NCBI RefSeq assembly: GCF_044797955.1
Contig: NZ_CP085211.1
Span: forward strand, 1-64,000
Length of the DNA: 64,000 bases
Source of the DNA: Idiomarina seosinensis_A
Lineage (GTDB): Bacteria > Pseudomonadota > Gammaproteobacteria > Enterobacterales > Alteromonadaceae
Direction of reading: 5' to 3'
Both the position numbers and the translations under genes were made by a program. The notes under the pieces were generated by a model. That model did no database searches. It saw nothing but the letters and a program-made list of their open reading frames with translations, and had not been told where the DNA came from. Every line of letters starts with the position of its first letter. Positions within the stretch are counted from its first letter, which is position 1. Below, piece by piece: positions 17,015-25,299 of the stretch.

Positions 17015-17682
17015 ACATCCAAAAGCCGCTCTGCTGCCTGTTCTGATGAAGCGGGATTTTGACCCGTGATGAACATGCCATCCTGTACGACATAGGCTTG
17101 CCAGTCATCAACTTTACGGTAATGAGCACCTTTTTCTTTCAACTCATCCTCCACCAGGAAAGGAACGACCGACGTTAAGCCGACTGCCTCTTCTTCGCTG
17201 TTACTGAAGCCGGTAACAGTTCTGCCCAGCACAATGGGATCGCCTTCTGGAGTTTTTGCATTAAGCAGCACTGCCGGTGCATGACAGACCGCAGCAACCG
17301 GTTTTCCTTTGCTGCAGAATTGCTCGATTAAATGAATTGACTTGGCATCTTCGGTTAAATCCCACAACGGACCATGGCCACCCGGGTAAAAAATCGCATC
17401 AAAGTCATCAACGTCAATTTCGTCAAGCTTACAGGTTGAAGACAACTTATTCTGTAATTTTTCGTCATGGTCAAAACGCTTTGTGGCCTCAGTTTGTGCC
17501 TCTTCAGCCTGACTGTTTGGGTCAATGGGTGGTTTACCTCCCGCTGGAGAAGCTAGCGTGACTTCACAACCAGCATCAGTAAATACGTAGTAAGGAGCAG
17601 CAAATTCCTCTACCCAAAAGCCTGTTTTATTGCCACTATCGCCAAGCTTATCGTGCGATGTTAAAACCATTAAAATATTCAC
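16996..17682 (-). CDS. DJ-1/PfpI family protein, HchA-like
   Basis: Class I glutamine-amidotransferase-fold protein of 228 residues. The nucleophile elbow is AVCHAPAVLL with Cys133-His134, preceded by YPGGHGPLWDL; an acidic residue in FWVEEF (25-26) completes the usual site. This pattern belongs to the Hsp31/HchA-like glyoxalase III or deglycase group. Whether it acts on methylglyoxal or as a chaperone cannot be decided here. It is convergent with the receptor gene and 41 bp after the regulator gene stop on the same strand. Confidence 0.85.
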   Translation of the reverse strand: MNILMVLTSHDKLGDSGNKTGFWVEEFAAPYYVFTDAGCEVTLASPAGGKPPIDPNSQAEEAQTEATKRFDHDEKLQNKLSSTCKLDEIDVDDFDAIFYPGGHGPLWDLTEDAKSIHLIEQFCSKGKPVAAVCHAPAVLLNAKTPEGDPIVLGRTVTGFSNSEEEAVGLTSVVPFLVEDELKEKGAHYRKVDDWQAYVVQDGMFITGQNPASSEQAAERLLDVLRATT

Positions 17683-17723
17683 GTTTAACTCCTTAAAACA
17701 TTAACTTATAAAAATAAATTACG

Positions 17724-19079
17724 TTACTCCGGGTCTCTTTGATCACCCGTATCATCCAGCCAACGGTACAGTGTCCTGCGTGTAACACCTAATAATTCCG
17801 CGGCTTTTGACTTGTTACCGTCGACATGTTTTAAAACCTGGTCAACGTAATCCTGCTGCACTTGCTGTAGTGTCGGCCAGGCCGCAGGCTGTTGCACCTG
17901 TCCCCCGGCATCGTATTCAACAATGCGGGCCGGAAGATCCTGCTGGTTAATCAGGCCGTTAGTGCTGAAAGCGGCAGCCCGTTCTATGGCATTTTGCAGT
18001 TCCCGCACGTTACCCGGAAAGGGATAATTAAATAACGCATCTAAGGCATCACTGCTGATATCTTTTAACTGCTTATCACTCTGTTGCTGCATTAGGGCAA
18101 TGAAATGCCGCACCAGGCGTTCAATGTCTTCGCCCCGGTCACGCAGTGGTGGCACCGTTATCGAAAAAGTTTCCAGACGATAAAAAAGATCTTGCCGAAA
18201 ACTTCCCTCGGTTACCTTCTGCTCAAGATTTTGGTGGGTCGCTGCTAAAATTCTCACATCCACCGTTTCTTCTTTATCGCTGCCTACGGCACGAATTGTC
18301 CCTTCCTGCAGAACCCTCAGTAGTTTTGCCTGCAGTGACATTGGCATTTCACCGATTTCGTCCAACAGCAGTGTACCGCCATCCGCCTGCTTCAACAGTC
18401 CCTGGCGCTTACCCTTAGCACCACTGAAAGAGCCGGCTTCGTGACCAAAAAACTCGCTTTCCATTAACTCAGACGGAATACCCGCGCAATTAACTGCCTG
18501 AAAGGGTTGTTCTGCCCGGGGGCTGTATTGGTGTATCGCTTTAGCGACCAACTCCTTACCCGTGCCACTCTCGCCGAGAATCAATACACTGCCATCTACC
18601 GCTGCTATCTGTTCAATTTGTTCGTACAGCTTTCGCATAGCGGGGCTTTGACCAATAATTCCGCCGGGCCCTGCCTGCTGGCTTTTAAACCGCTCTAATT
18701 CTTGTTTTACCGTACGGTGTTCAAGTATACGCTGTACACTCAGCAGCAAGTGTTCAATATCCAGCGGTTTAGTCAAAAAATCGGCGGCTCCTTTTTTTAG
18801 AGCATCAACCGCCTGATCTACCGTCCCAAACGCCGTAATCAGCAATAACGCCGGCGGTAACTGCTGCTGCTTTATCCAGTCCAGTAACGATAAACCCGAA
18901 ATCCCGGGTAAGCGGATATCACTAATGATTAAATCATAGGTTGCCTGTTGCTGCTGAAAAGATTCGACACTATCAAAATAGTCGACGTTAAAGCCTTCCG
19001 CCTCCAGCTCTTCGACTAATAATTCATTTAACGCCGGATCATCTTCGATAACCGCTAGTTGAGCATACTTATACGACAT
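17724..19079 (-). CDS. Sigma-54-dependent response regulator, NtrC family
   Basis: Activator of RNA polymerase with sigma-54. Receiver domain 1-120 with phosphoacceptor D54 (ISDIRLPG), AAA+ domain about 142-380 with Walker A GESGTGKE (169-176) and Walker B LLLDEIGE, and a C-terminal Fis-type helix-turn-helix (GNKSKAAELLGVTRRTLYRW). The sigma-54 contact loop, normally GAFTGA, reads GSFSGA (216-221). It follows its kinase gene by 3 bp. The likely target is the divergent DUF4168 gene, which has a sigma-54 promoter. Size and layout resemble ZraR, but specificity cannot be assigned. Confidence 0.92.
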   Translation of the reverse strand: MSYKYAQLAVIEDDPALNELLVEELEAEGFNVDYFDSVESFQQQQATYDLIISDIRLPGISGLSLLDWIKQQQLPPALLLITAFGTVDQAVDALKKGAADFLTKPLDIEHLLLSVQRILEHRTVKQELERFKSQQAGPGGIIGQSPAMRKLYEQIEQIAAVDGSVLILGESGTGKELVAKAIHQYSPRAEQPFQAVNCAGIPSELMESEFFGHEAGSFSGAKGKRQGLLKQADGGTLLLDEIGEMPMSLQAKLLRVLQEGTIRAVGSDKEETVDVRILAATHQNLEQKVTEGSFRQDLFYRLETFSITVPPLRDRGEDIERLVRHFIALMQQQSDKQLKDISSDALDALFNYPFPGNVRELQNAIERAAAFSTNGLINQQDLPARIVEYDAGGQVQQPAAWPTLQQVQQDYVDQVLKHVDGNKSKAAELLGVTRRTLYRWLDDTGDQRDPE

Positions 19080-19082
19080 AAC

Positions 19083-20543
19083 TTATTGCTCCTGATGCAG
19101 TGGCAGGTATAAAGCCACACAACATCCCCCCTGAGTTTGATTTTTTAACTGCATTGAGCCGCCATGGTCAGCCATGACGTGGCTCACTATGGTCAATCCT
19201 AGGCCGGTACCCTGACCCTGAGGTTTATCGCTGCTAAAAGGTTGTGTTGCCCGCTCTTTCATAGTGGGTTTAATGCCTTCGCCATCATCACAGACAGAAA
19301 ACTTTGCGAATCCCTCAGACGGCATGACTGTAACGACAACTTCTTTTGTTGCCGCCTGTAATGCGTTTCTTAATACATTAATTAAAGCCAACTCCAGGCG
19401 TTTCTCATCAACATTTAAGGTTAATGGGGTAACGTCCTTAACGGTTATGACCAGCGCATCATTGTCGCGTTCGTAGTTTAAATTCTCGACAGCGCGCTGA
19501 ACTAGCGTTGCAGCGCTAATTAAACGCCGCTCCTGAACCGGAGTGCGGGAAAACGCTAACAACTGATTGACCAGGCCGGTTAAACGCTGAACCTGGCCCC
19601 GAACTGCCATTAACTGGCGCCGATCCTTATCGGTTGTCTGTTCTTTTAATAGGCGCTTTGCGCGAGCATCTATGACCGTCAGCGGGGCCCCAAGCTCATG
19701 AGCGACACCGCTGGCCACGCTGCCAATAGCTGCCATTTTTTCCTGCTCTCTTAATGCCTGCTGCAGCTTAGCTTCCTGCTGGCGCGTTAACTGAAGTTCT
19801 TTTTCTGCCTCGGCAATACTATCGAGCATGCGATTCAGTCCCTCACTGATTTCGGCAATTTCAGTGGGGCCATCGGGATTTACGCGACTGCTCCGATCAC
19901 CCTCAGCAACCCGGCGCATGGCGTTTTTAAGTTCAACCACATGACGCCCGACACCGCGATAATGGCCAAAAATCAGGACGGCAATAGTGACCACTGCAAA
20001 CAGCGCCCAGCTAAGCCAGGCTACCTGGCTTAACTGGGCAAACCGATCATCAAAATCACTGGCTTTTCGGTTAATTTGTAACAGCCCAATGATGCGTCCG
20101 CCACGATCGATAATAGGTAAAAACTGCGAAAAAACATCCTGGCCTTCAACCTTTCGGTAGTCATCCTGCGTAATACCGGTTTCCACCGTCTGCTGAGCCA
20201 AAAAACTGTTCGATAAGTCGGTTTCAGTAATACCCGCTTCAGCGACTTGCTCCCCGCTGACGTTGTATACCGACGCGCCGTAGACACGACCTATCGAAAA
20301 AACTGAGTCTAGATTCGCTTGTACCGCTGATAAGTCACCACTTATTAAAGCATCACTCAACGGCAGACTAATCGCTCTTCCCAGCAGCTCTAAATCGGCC
20401 TTTAATCGCTGCTCTTCCTCTGTTGCAGCTATTTGTAAGCCAAAAGAAATCGCCGCGCCCGAAAATACGATCATCGGAATAACGACATAAATTAGTAAGC
20501 GTTTTTGTAGGCTTGAAAGATTCAGGCTGTATCTTTTTGTCAC
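19083..20543 (-). CDS. Sensor histidine kinase partner of the sigma-54 activator
   Basis: Inner-membrane kinase of 486 residues. Two membrane segments (about 17-37 and 173-195) enclose a roughly 135-residue periplasmic sensor; then HAMP (about 195-250), a coiled linker, HisKA with His282 in VAHELGAPLTV, and an HATPase domain with GDDGEGI-like CDDGEGIKP and GQGTGLGLTIV. The start is GTG at 20543, with AAGGAG six bases upstream. The periplasmic sensor gives no ligand clue by eye. It is co-transcribed with the response regulator and divergent from the DUF4168 gene. Confidence 0.9.
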   Translation of the reverse strand: MTKRYSLNLSSLQKRLLIYVVIPMIVFSGAAISFGLQIAATEEEQRLKADLELLGRAISLPLSDALISGDLSAVQANLDSVFSIGRVYGASVYNVSGEQVAEAGITETDLSNSFLAQQTVETGITQDDYRKVEGQDVFSQFLPIIDRGGRIIGLLQINRKASDFDDRFAQLSQVAWLSWALFAVVTIAVLIFGHYRGVGRHVVELKNAMRRVAEGDRSSRVNPDGPTEIAEISEGLNRMLDSIAEAEKELQLTRQQEAKLQQALREQEKMAAIGSVASGVAHELGAPLTVIDARAKRLLKEQTTDKDRRQLMAVRGQVQRLTGLVNQLLAFSRTPVQERRLISAATLVQRAVENLNYERDNDALVITVKDVTPLTLNVDEKRLELALINVLRNALQAATKEVVVTVMPSEGFAKFSVCDDGEGIKPTMKERATQPFSSDKPQGQGTGLGLTIVSHVMADHGGSMQLKNQTQGGCCVALYLPLHQEQ

Positions 20544-20559
20544 TTTATCTCCTTAGACT

Positions 20560-20576
20560 GTGTATAAACGATACAC
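20560..20576. promoter_or_regulatory. Inverted repeat, candidate binding site of the sigma-54 activator
   Basis: GTGTAT and ATACAC are perfect arms around aaacg. It is centred about 107 bp upstream of the predicted start of the DUF4168 transcript, the usual distance for an enhancer-binding protein, and 17 bp upstream of the kinase start, so it could also control kinase expression. Confidence 0.55.
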
Positions 20577-20648
20577 TTTTTTCAAATAACTTCCTAATCA
20601 AAAACCGCCATATAAAATAAACCTTCACAATTCAGTTACTTACAAAGT

Positions 20649-20664
20649 TGGCACGAAGTTAGCA
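20649..20664 (+). promoter_or_regulatory. Sigma-54 (-24/-12) promoter of the DUF4168 gene
   Basis: TGGCACG-aagt-TAGCA matches the sigma-54 consensus TGGCACG-N4-TTGCA at all but one base, with GG (20650-20651) and GC (20662-20663) at the required 10-bp separation. Transcription should begin near 20675, about 53 bp before the DUF4168 start codon. Confidence 0.85.
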
Positions 20665-20727
20665 AAGATACCTGTGAAAATTTTAATGGTGTACAAATTG
20701 AGTTCTAATAAACGTTAGGAGTTTACG

Positions 20728-21090
20728 ATGAAAAAGACAATGATCGCTTTGGCCGCAATTATGGCGTTTGGTTCAACCACAGCTATTGCTCAGGAAAGTG
20801 CTGAGCAACAAATGGCTCAACAGTCAGTAGAAATTACTGAAGGTATGCTGGTTAAGTTCGTAACCGCTATGGAAGGTGTTCAGGAAGTTACAGAAGAATA
20901 TCGCGCAAAATTCCAGAACGCTGAAAACCAGGAAGAAGCACAAACCATCCAACAGGCAGCTCAGGAAGAAATGATTGCTGCAGTTGAAAGTGCAGGCCTG
21001 ACGCCAGAGCAATACAACATGATCATTCAACAGGCGCAAAACGATGAAGAATTGCGTACACGTCTGCAAGAAATGACCGGCGACGCGTAA
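20728..21090 (+). CDS. Small secreted DUF4168-type protein
   Basis: Protein of 120 residues with a clear signal peptide (MKKTMIALAAIMAF, cleavage after AIA near residue 21). The mature part is acidic, Gln/Glu-rich and predicted helical, with no Cys and no His. It resembles DUF4168, whose function is unknown. An LTPEQYNMI segment recalls the LTxxQ motif of Spy/CpxP/ZraP periplasmic chaperones, but this is weak. AGGAG lies six bases upstream of the ATG. Its own sigma-54 promoter and divergent kinase-regulator pair suggest an envelope-stress output. A strong terminator follows directly. Confidence 0.85.
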   Translation: MKKTMIALAAIMAFGSTTAIAQESAEQQMAQQSVEITEGMLVKFVTAMEGVQEVTEEYRAKFQNAENQEEAQTIQQAAQEEMIAAVESAGLTPEQYNMIIQQAQNDEELRTRLQEMTGDA

Positions 21091-21105
21091 GTTCTCGCAT
21101 TGCTT

Positions 21106-21141
21106 AAAAAAAAGGCGGCTTAGCGATAAGCCGCCTTTTTT
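21106..21141 (+). terminator. Strong intrinsic terminator after the DUF4168 gene
   Basis: GGCGGCTTA and TAAGCCGCC pair around a 4-base loop, followed by six T. It isolates the DUF4168 gene as a single-gene transcript. Confidence 0.92.
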
Positions 21142-21206
21142 GATCATATGCACTATGCTTTACGTAAATTCAGATAATAGCTGTGCACTAGCAAGGAGTA
21201 TTTGCC

Positions 21207-22853
21207 GTGAAAGCATCAGATCTCATGATCAAAGCACTGGAAAATGAAGGTGTTGAATACCTGTTCGGAATCCCTGGCGAAGAAAACCTGGATTTACTTG
21301 AGTCCCTGTCCAAATCCTCAATTAAACTGATCATTACACGGCATGAGCAGGGCGCCGGCTTTATGGCAGCAACTTATGGTCGTTTAACAGGTAAACCCGG
21401 GGTTTGCCTGTCTACGCTGGGTCCGGGCGCGACAAATTTAGTAACGCCGGTTGCTTACGCACAACTCGGTGCCATGCCGATGGTCGTTATAACCGGCCAA
21501 AAGCCAATCAAAGAGCGCCAGCAAGGGCAGTTCCAAATTATTGATGTAGTCGACATGATGACGCCCATCACCAAATACACGCAACCGATTATCAGTGCGA
21601 AAACTATCCCGGCCCATGTTCGCGAGGCCTTTCGCCGCGCTGAAGAAGAACGCCCCGGGGCCTCTCACCTGGAGCTGTCAGATGATATTGCCCGCGAGGA
21701 GATTGACGCTGCTCCTATCGAAGCCAGTTTTTACCGGCGTCCCATTCCTGAATATAAAGCCGTCACCCATGTTCTGGAGCTTTTAAAACAGGCTAAACAT
21801 CCGGTCTTATTAATCGGTGCTGCCGCGAACCGTAAAATTACCGCAAAAATGCTCCGCGCCTTTGTTGATAAAACCGGTATACCCTTTATTACTACGCAAA
21901 TGGGCAAAGGGGTTATTAATGAAGACCACCCCAAATGGCTGGGCAATGCGGCTGTGTCTGATGGTGATTACCCGCACCGGGCCATCGAAAAATCGGACTT
22001 AATACTGAATGTCGGCCACGATGTTATCGAGAAACCACCTTTTATGATGCGCGAAAGCTCTCGTAAAGTAGTTCACATTAACTTTCAGAGTGCCGAAGTG
22101 GACGCCGTCTATTTTCCTCACGCCAGTATGATTGGCGACATCGGCAACAGCATCTGGCAGCTTAAAGAGGGCATAGAACCACAACCCCACTGGGATTTTA
22201 ATTTTATGGATGAAGTGCGCGACCGGATGCGAGATCACACCGATGAGGGAGCTAACGACGACCGCTTTCCGCTGCTGCCCCAACGTCTGGTCGAAGAAGT
22301 TCGTGAGGTCATGCCTGATGACGGCATTATCGCCTTAGATAACGGCATTTATAAAATTTGGTTTGCCCGCAATTATCCAGCACGTCAGCCCAATACCGTG
22401 TTGCTGGATAACGCATTAGCCTCAATGGGGGCAGGTTTGCCATCGGCAATGGCTGCCAAACTGGTTTTCCCTGATAAAAAAGTCGTTGCGGTTTGCGGTG
22501 ATGGCGGCTTTATGATGAATTCGCAGGAGTTAGAAACCGCCGTTCGCATGGGCCTTGACCTGGTCGTTCTGATTTTAAATGACAATGCCTACGGCATGAT
22601 TAAATGGAAGCAGCAACAGATGCAGCTGAGTGACTTTGGACTCGATTTTGCTAATCCGGACTTCGTTAAGTACGCCGAAGCCTATGGCGCCAGCGGCTAC
22701 CGCTTAAGCGAAACAGGCGAGTTACAACCGCTAATGAAAAAGTGCATGGAGCAGGGCGGTGTCCATCTAATTGATGTTCCCGTTGATTACTCCATGAACA
22801 ACCAGCTGTTAAACCAGGAAATCCCTAAGCGGGCAGCACAAATTACTGACTAG
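21207..22853 (+). CDS. Acetolactate synthase large subunit-like ThDP enzyme (AlsS type)
   Basis: Thiamine-diphosphate enzyme condensing two pyruvates to 2-acetolactate, or a close relative. The 548 residues contain the N-terminal activating glutamate E47 (TRHEQGAGFMA), GRLTGKPGVCLSTLGPGATN, and the ThDP-Mg motif GDGGFMMNSQELETAV ending NDNAYGM. The start is GTG with AAGGAG nine bases upstream. No ilvN-type small subunit or acetolactate decarboxylase is adjacent, so a stand-alone catabolic enzyme is likelier than the biosynthetic IlvBN. It is convergent with the GST gene, 2 bp apart. Confidence 0.8.
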   Translation: MKASDLMIKALENEGVEYLFGIPGEENLDLLESLSKSSIKLIITRHEQGAGFMAATYGRLTGKPGVCLSTLGPGATNLVTPVAYAQLGAMPMVVITGQKPIKERQQGQFQIIDVVDMMTPITKYTQPIISAKTIPAHVREAFRRAEEERPGASHLELSDDIAREEIDAAPIEASFYRRPIPEYKAVTHVLELLKQAKHPVLLIGAAANRKITAKMLRAFVDKTGIPFITTQMGKGVINEDHPKWLGNAAVSDGDYPHRAIEKSDLILNVGHDVIEKPPFMMRESSRKVVHINFQSAEVDAVYFPHASMIGDIGNSIWQLKEGIEPQPHWDFNFMDEVRDRMRDHTDEGANDDRFPLLPQRLVEEVREVMPDDGIIALDNGIYKIWFARNYPARQPNTVLLDNALASMGAGLPSAMAAKLVFPDKKVVAVCGDGGFMMNSQELETAVRMGLDLVVLILNDNAYGMIKWKQQQMQLSDFGLDFANPDFVKYAEAYGASGYRLSETGELQPLMKKCMEQGGVHLIDVPVDYSMNNQLLNQEIPKRAAQITD

Positions 22854-22855
22854 TT

Positions 22856-23443
22856 TTATTCAGTGATTTGTGATTTTGCTTCTGGGTGAGTTTCTGCAAA
22901 TGTGGGGTAGTCGTTAAGCTTATCAACAAACTCCAGCAGTTGCGGATACTCATCCAAAGAGAAGCGCTGACGAAACAGACCCCAGCTTAAGAAACAGCCT
23001 AGTCGTAACTCGCCGTCGCTAAAAGGATGAGGGCCTTCATAAGCGACCGCATGATCTTTATTTTCCATCAGTTTCAAAATATCGTTAACACGATGCTGCT
23101 GGCGCTGAAGATACTGAGTGTTTTCTGGTGTGAGATTTTCTTTGCCCAGTAAAAAAATATTGATGCTGGCATCCATTGCGGTATTAACCAGACAGTACTG
23201 GTCATAGTCCTTTTTATCAGCAAAGTAACGTTCACCGGCTTTTTCCCTAACATATTTTAAAATGCTGCTGGAATCATGCAAACGCAAATCATTGTGGTGC
23301 AAGAAGGGCACTTTCTTGGCAGGAGAAAGCTTAGCGCTCATGGCATAATCTGCTTCGGTAAATGAAAACTTAGTTTTTGTTTCGGCCAAAGCAATGCGTA
23401 TATGCCTAACATAAGGTGAGGTGTAACTGCCAAATAGTTCCAT
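22856..23443 (-). CDS. Glutathione S-transferase family protein
   Basis: Protein of 195 residues with the GST fold: thioredoxin-like N-terminus MELFGSYTSPYVRHIRIALAE, a cis-proline segment (KVPFLHHNDLRLHDSSSIL) and a helical C-terminal domain. The SPYVR serine/tyrosine region is where the catalytic residue usually sits. Substrate unknown. It is the last gene of the glmU-glmS-regulator-GGDEF-CDF run on the - strand, 27 bp after the CDF gene. Confidence 0.82.
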   Translation of the reverse strand: MELFGSYTSPYVRHIRIALAETKTKFSFTEADYAMSAKLSPAKKVPFLHHNDLRLHDSSSILKYVREKAGERYFADKKDYDQYCLVNTAMDASINIFLLGKENLTPENTQYLQRQQHRVNDILKLMENKDHAVAYEGPHPFSDGELRLGCFLSWGLFRQRFSLDEYPQLLEFVDKLNDYPTFAETHPEAKSQITE

Positions 23444-23470
23444 GCTAATAGTCTCCGCTTATTATAAATT

Positions 23471-24343
23471 TTAGTGATCTCGACACGGCTCATCAGGGTA
23501 TTCAAGCTCGATGGTAGTGTGTGCTAAATCAAAAGAGGCCAGCTTTTGCGAAACACTGTCTTTTAACTGTATTCGTTCAGTATTACTTAACTCCTTTGAT
23601 ACCACAATATGCGCAGTTAATACATGTTGTTCTCCGTCCAGCGACCAAAAGTGAATATGATGGGCGTCCTCAACGTGCTTTATCATTTTCAGCTGCTTGA
23701 CGATTTTTTGATAATTTTGTTTGCTTGGCGTGGCCTGGATAAATAGCTTTATTGTTGAGATTAGTGAGCGCAAAACGTTAATCAGGATAAAAAGGGTAAA
23801 GGCGATGGAAAGCAATGGATCCAGTATCGGCCAATCAACAAACATCAGAACAATTGACACCAATAACACAGCTATCCAGCCCAACACATCCTCAAGCAGA
23901 TGCCAGTTGAGCACACGTTCGTTGAGCGTCTTACCTTTGCTTAGTTTAAATGCGGCAAAACCGTTAACAGCGACGCCAAATACAGCCAGTAGCATCATAC
24001 CTTCAGCTTGCGGCATTACAGGATTAAAAAGACGGGGCAGGGCCTCAACTAATATCCAGCCGGAACCTGCAATCAACACCACTGCATTCATTAAGGCTGC
24101 AACTAAGGATAAACGCTGGTAGCCATAACTAAAGGAAGCGGTCGGTTCTTTTTCGCTGAATTTATTCAGTAGCCAGCCCATGCCCAGCGCGAGGGTGTCA
24201 CCCAAATCGTGCACGGCATCAGCCAGAATAGCGGTACTGTTGGTCAGCAGGCCACCAACAAACTCAATAATGGTAAAAACCAGGTTCAGTACAAATGCCC
24301 AGCCAATACGGGTCGATGAGGTTTCCTCAGAGTGCTGGTGCAT
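23471..24343 (-). CDS. Cation diffusion facilitator (CDF) metal exporter
   Basis: Inner-membrane proton-coupled exporter of Zn2+ or related divalent metals. The 290 residues show six transmembrane helices and the metal-site motif ADAVHDLGD (H44 to D48, HxxxD), with a second set of polar residues in helix 5 (HLLEDVLGW, also HxxxD). A cytoplasmic C-terminal domain follows. Closest in type to ZitB/CzcD; the absence of a long His-rich loop is noted, only a short MHQHSEE start. It lies 5 bp after the GGDEF gene. Confidence 0.87.
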   Translation of the reverse strand: MHQHSEETSSTRIGWAFVLNLVFTIIEFVGGLLTNSTAILADAVHDLGDTLALGMGWLLNKFSEKEPTASFSYGYQRLSLVAALMNAVVLIAGSGWILVEALPRLFNPVMPQAEGMMLLAVFGVAVNGFAAFKLSKGKTLNERVLNWHLLEDVLGWIAVLLVSIVLMFVDWPILDPLLSIAFTLFILINVLRSLISTIKLFIQATPSKQNYQKIVKQLKMIKHVEDAHHIHFWSLDGEQHVLTAHIVVSKELSNTERIQLKDSVSQKLASFDLAHTTIELEYPDEPCRDH

Positions 24344-24348
24344 AAGGC

Positions 24349-25299
24349 TTACGAGTCCGCTACCACCACCCGGTTACGGCCTTGCTCTTTTGCCTGGTAC
24401 AGAGCCGAATCTGCCTGTTTCAGCCAGTCATCAGCCGAATCCATACTGCTTTTGATGGCGGCAACCCCGACACTAACGGTTAAGTCAATTTGCTGTTGCT
24501 GACCATCCATATTCACAGTCAACGGATTGTCGTCGACTTGTTGCCGCAGCCGCTCAGCCACCAGACGCGCATCTTCGGTGGTGGCTTTAGGTAGCGTGAT
24601 AACAAACTCTTCGCCGCCGTAACGCCCACAGGTATCAGTTTCTCGTTGGTTTTTCTGAATTAACTCAGCAATAAACTGAATCGCTTTGTCGCCGACCTGA
24701 TGTCCATAAGTATCATTAACCGTCTTAAAGTTATCGATATCAACTAATATGACCGCCGCATTATCGTCGTACCGTTGCGAGCGGGCAAATTCCTGTTCGA
24801 ATAGCTCTTGCCAGTAACCCCGGTTTAGCAGTTGAGTCAATGCGTCTGTGCGGCTTATCGACTGTAACTGCAAAAGACTGTTGGCTTCTTCGCTAACGTC
24901 GTAAATTAAGGCGCACACTCGCTCAATGGTCTTATTAGCAGAAAATAACGGAAATAAGGTGATATTCTGGAACATAAATTCTGAGCGGGCAGTAAACGGC
25001 CGGGTATTTTCAAAGCACAAGCTGTGCGGCTCCTGCTGCCAGTTGCAGTGGGCCTGAATACCTAGCTTTAACACCGAATCGGTTTTGTACTCAAACCAAC
25101 TTTTTGGCAGGGTTGGCAGTAAACTGAACAAATTTTTATTTTTTGCCACACCGCTGCTGATGCCACTGTGGTTTTCCATAAAGCCATTCCACACCTCGAC
25201 GTTATAGTCGCGATCAAAAACCACAAGACCAACTTCGATATTTTGCAGGATCTGCAAAATCCAGTGCATATTGTCAATATTTAACGTCGTATTACGCAT
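24349..25299 (-). CDS. PAS-GGDEF diguanylate cyclase
   Basis: Makes cyclic di-GMP. I start at 25299 (MRNTTLNIDNMHWILQ, 316 residues), which overlaps the preceding gene by 8 bp; a longer frame to 25407 would run deep into that gene. A PAS-like domain lies first (IEVGLVVFDRDYNVEVWN), then GGDEF with the signature GRYGGEEFVITLP and an intact ThrAspAlaLeuThr start (RTDALTQLLNRGYW). I see no RxxD inhibitory site immediately upstream, so feedback control may be absent. The overlap with the CheC-like regulator gene suggests the pair works together. Confidence 0.88.
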   Translation of the reverse strand: MRNTTLNIDNMHWILQILQNIEVGLVVFDRDYNVEVWNGFMENHSGISSGVAKNKNLFSLLPTLPKSWFEYKTDSVLKLGIQAHCNWQQEPHSLCFENTRPFTARSEFMFQNITLFPLFSANKTIERVCALIYDVSEEANSLLQLQSISRTDALTQLLNRGYWQELFEQEFARSQRYDDNAAVILVDIDNFKTVNDTYGHQVGDKAIQFIAELIQKNQRETDTCGRYGGEEFVITLPKATTEDARLVAERLRQQVDDNPLTVNMDGQQQQIDLTVSVGVAAIKSSMDSADDWLKQADSALYQAKEQGRNRVVVADS

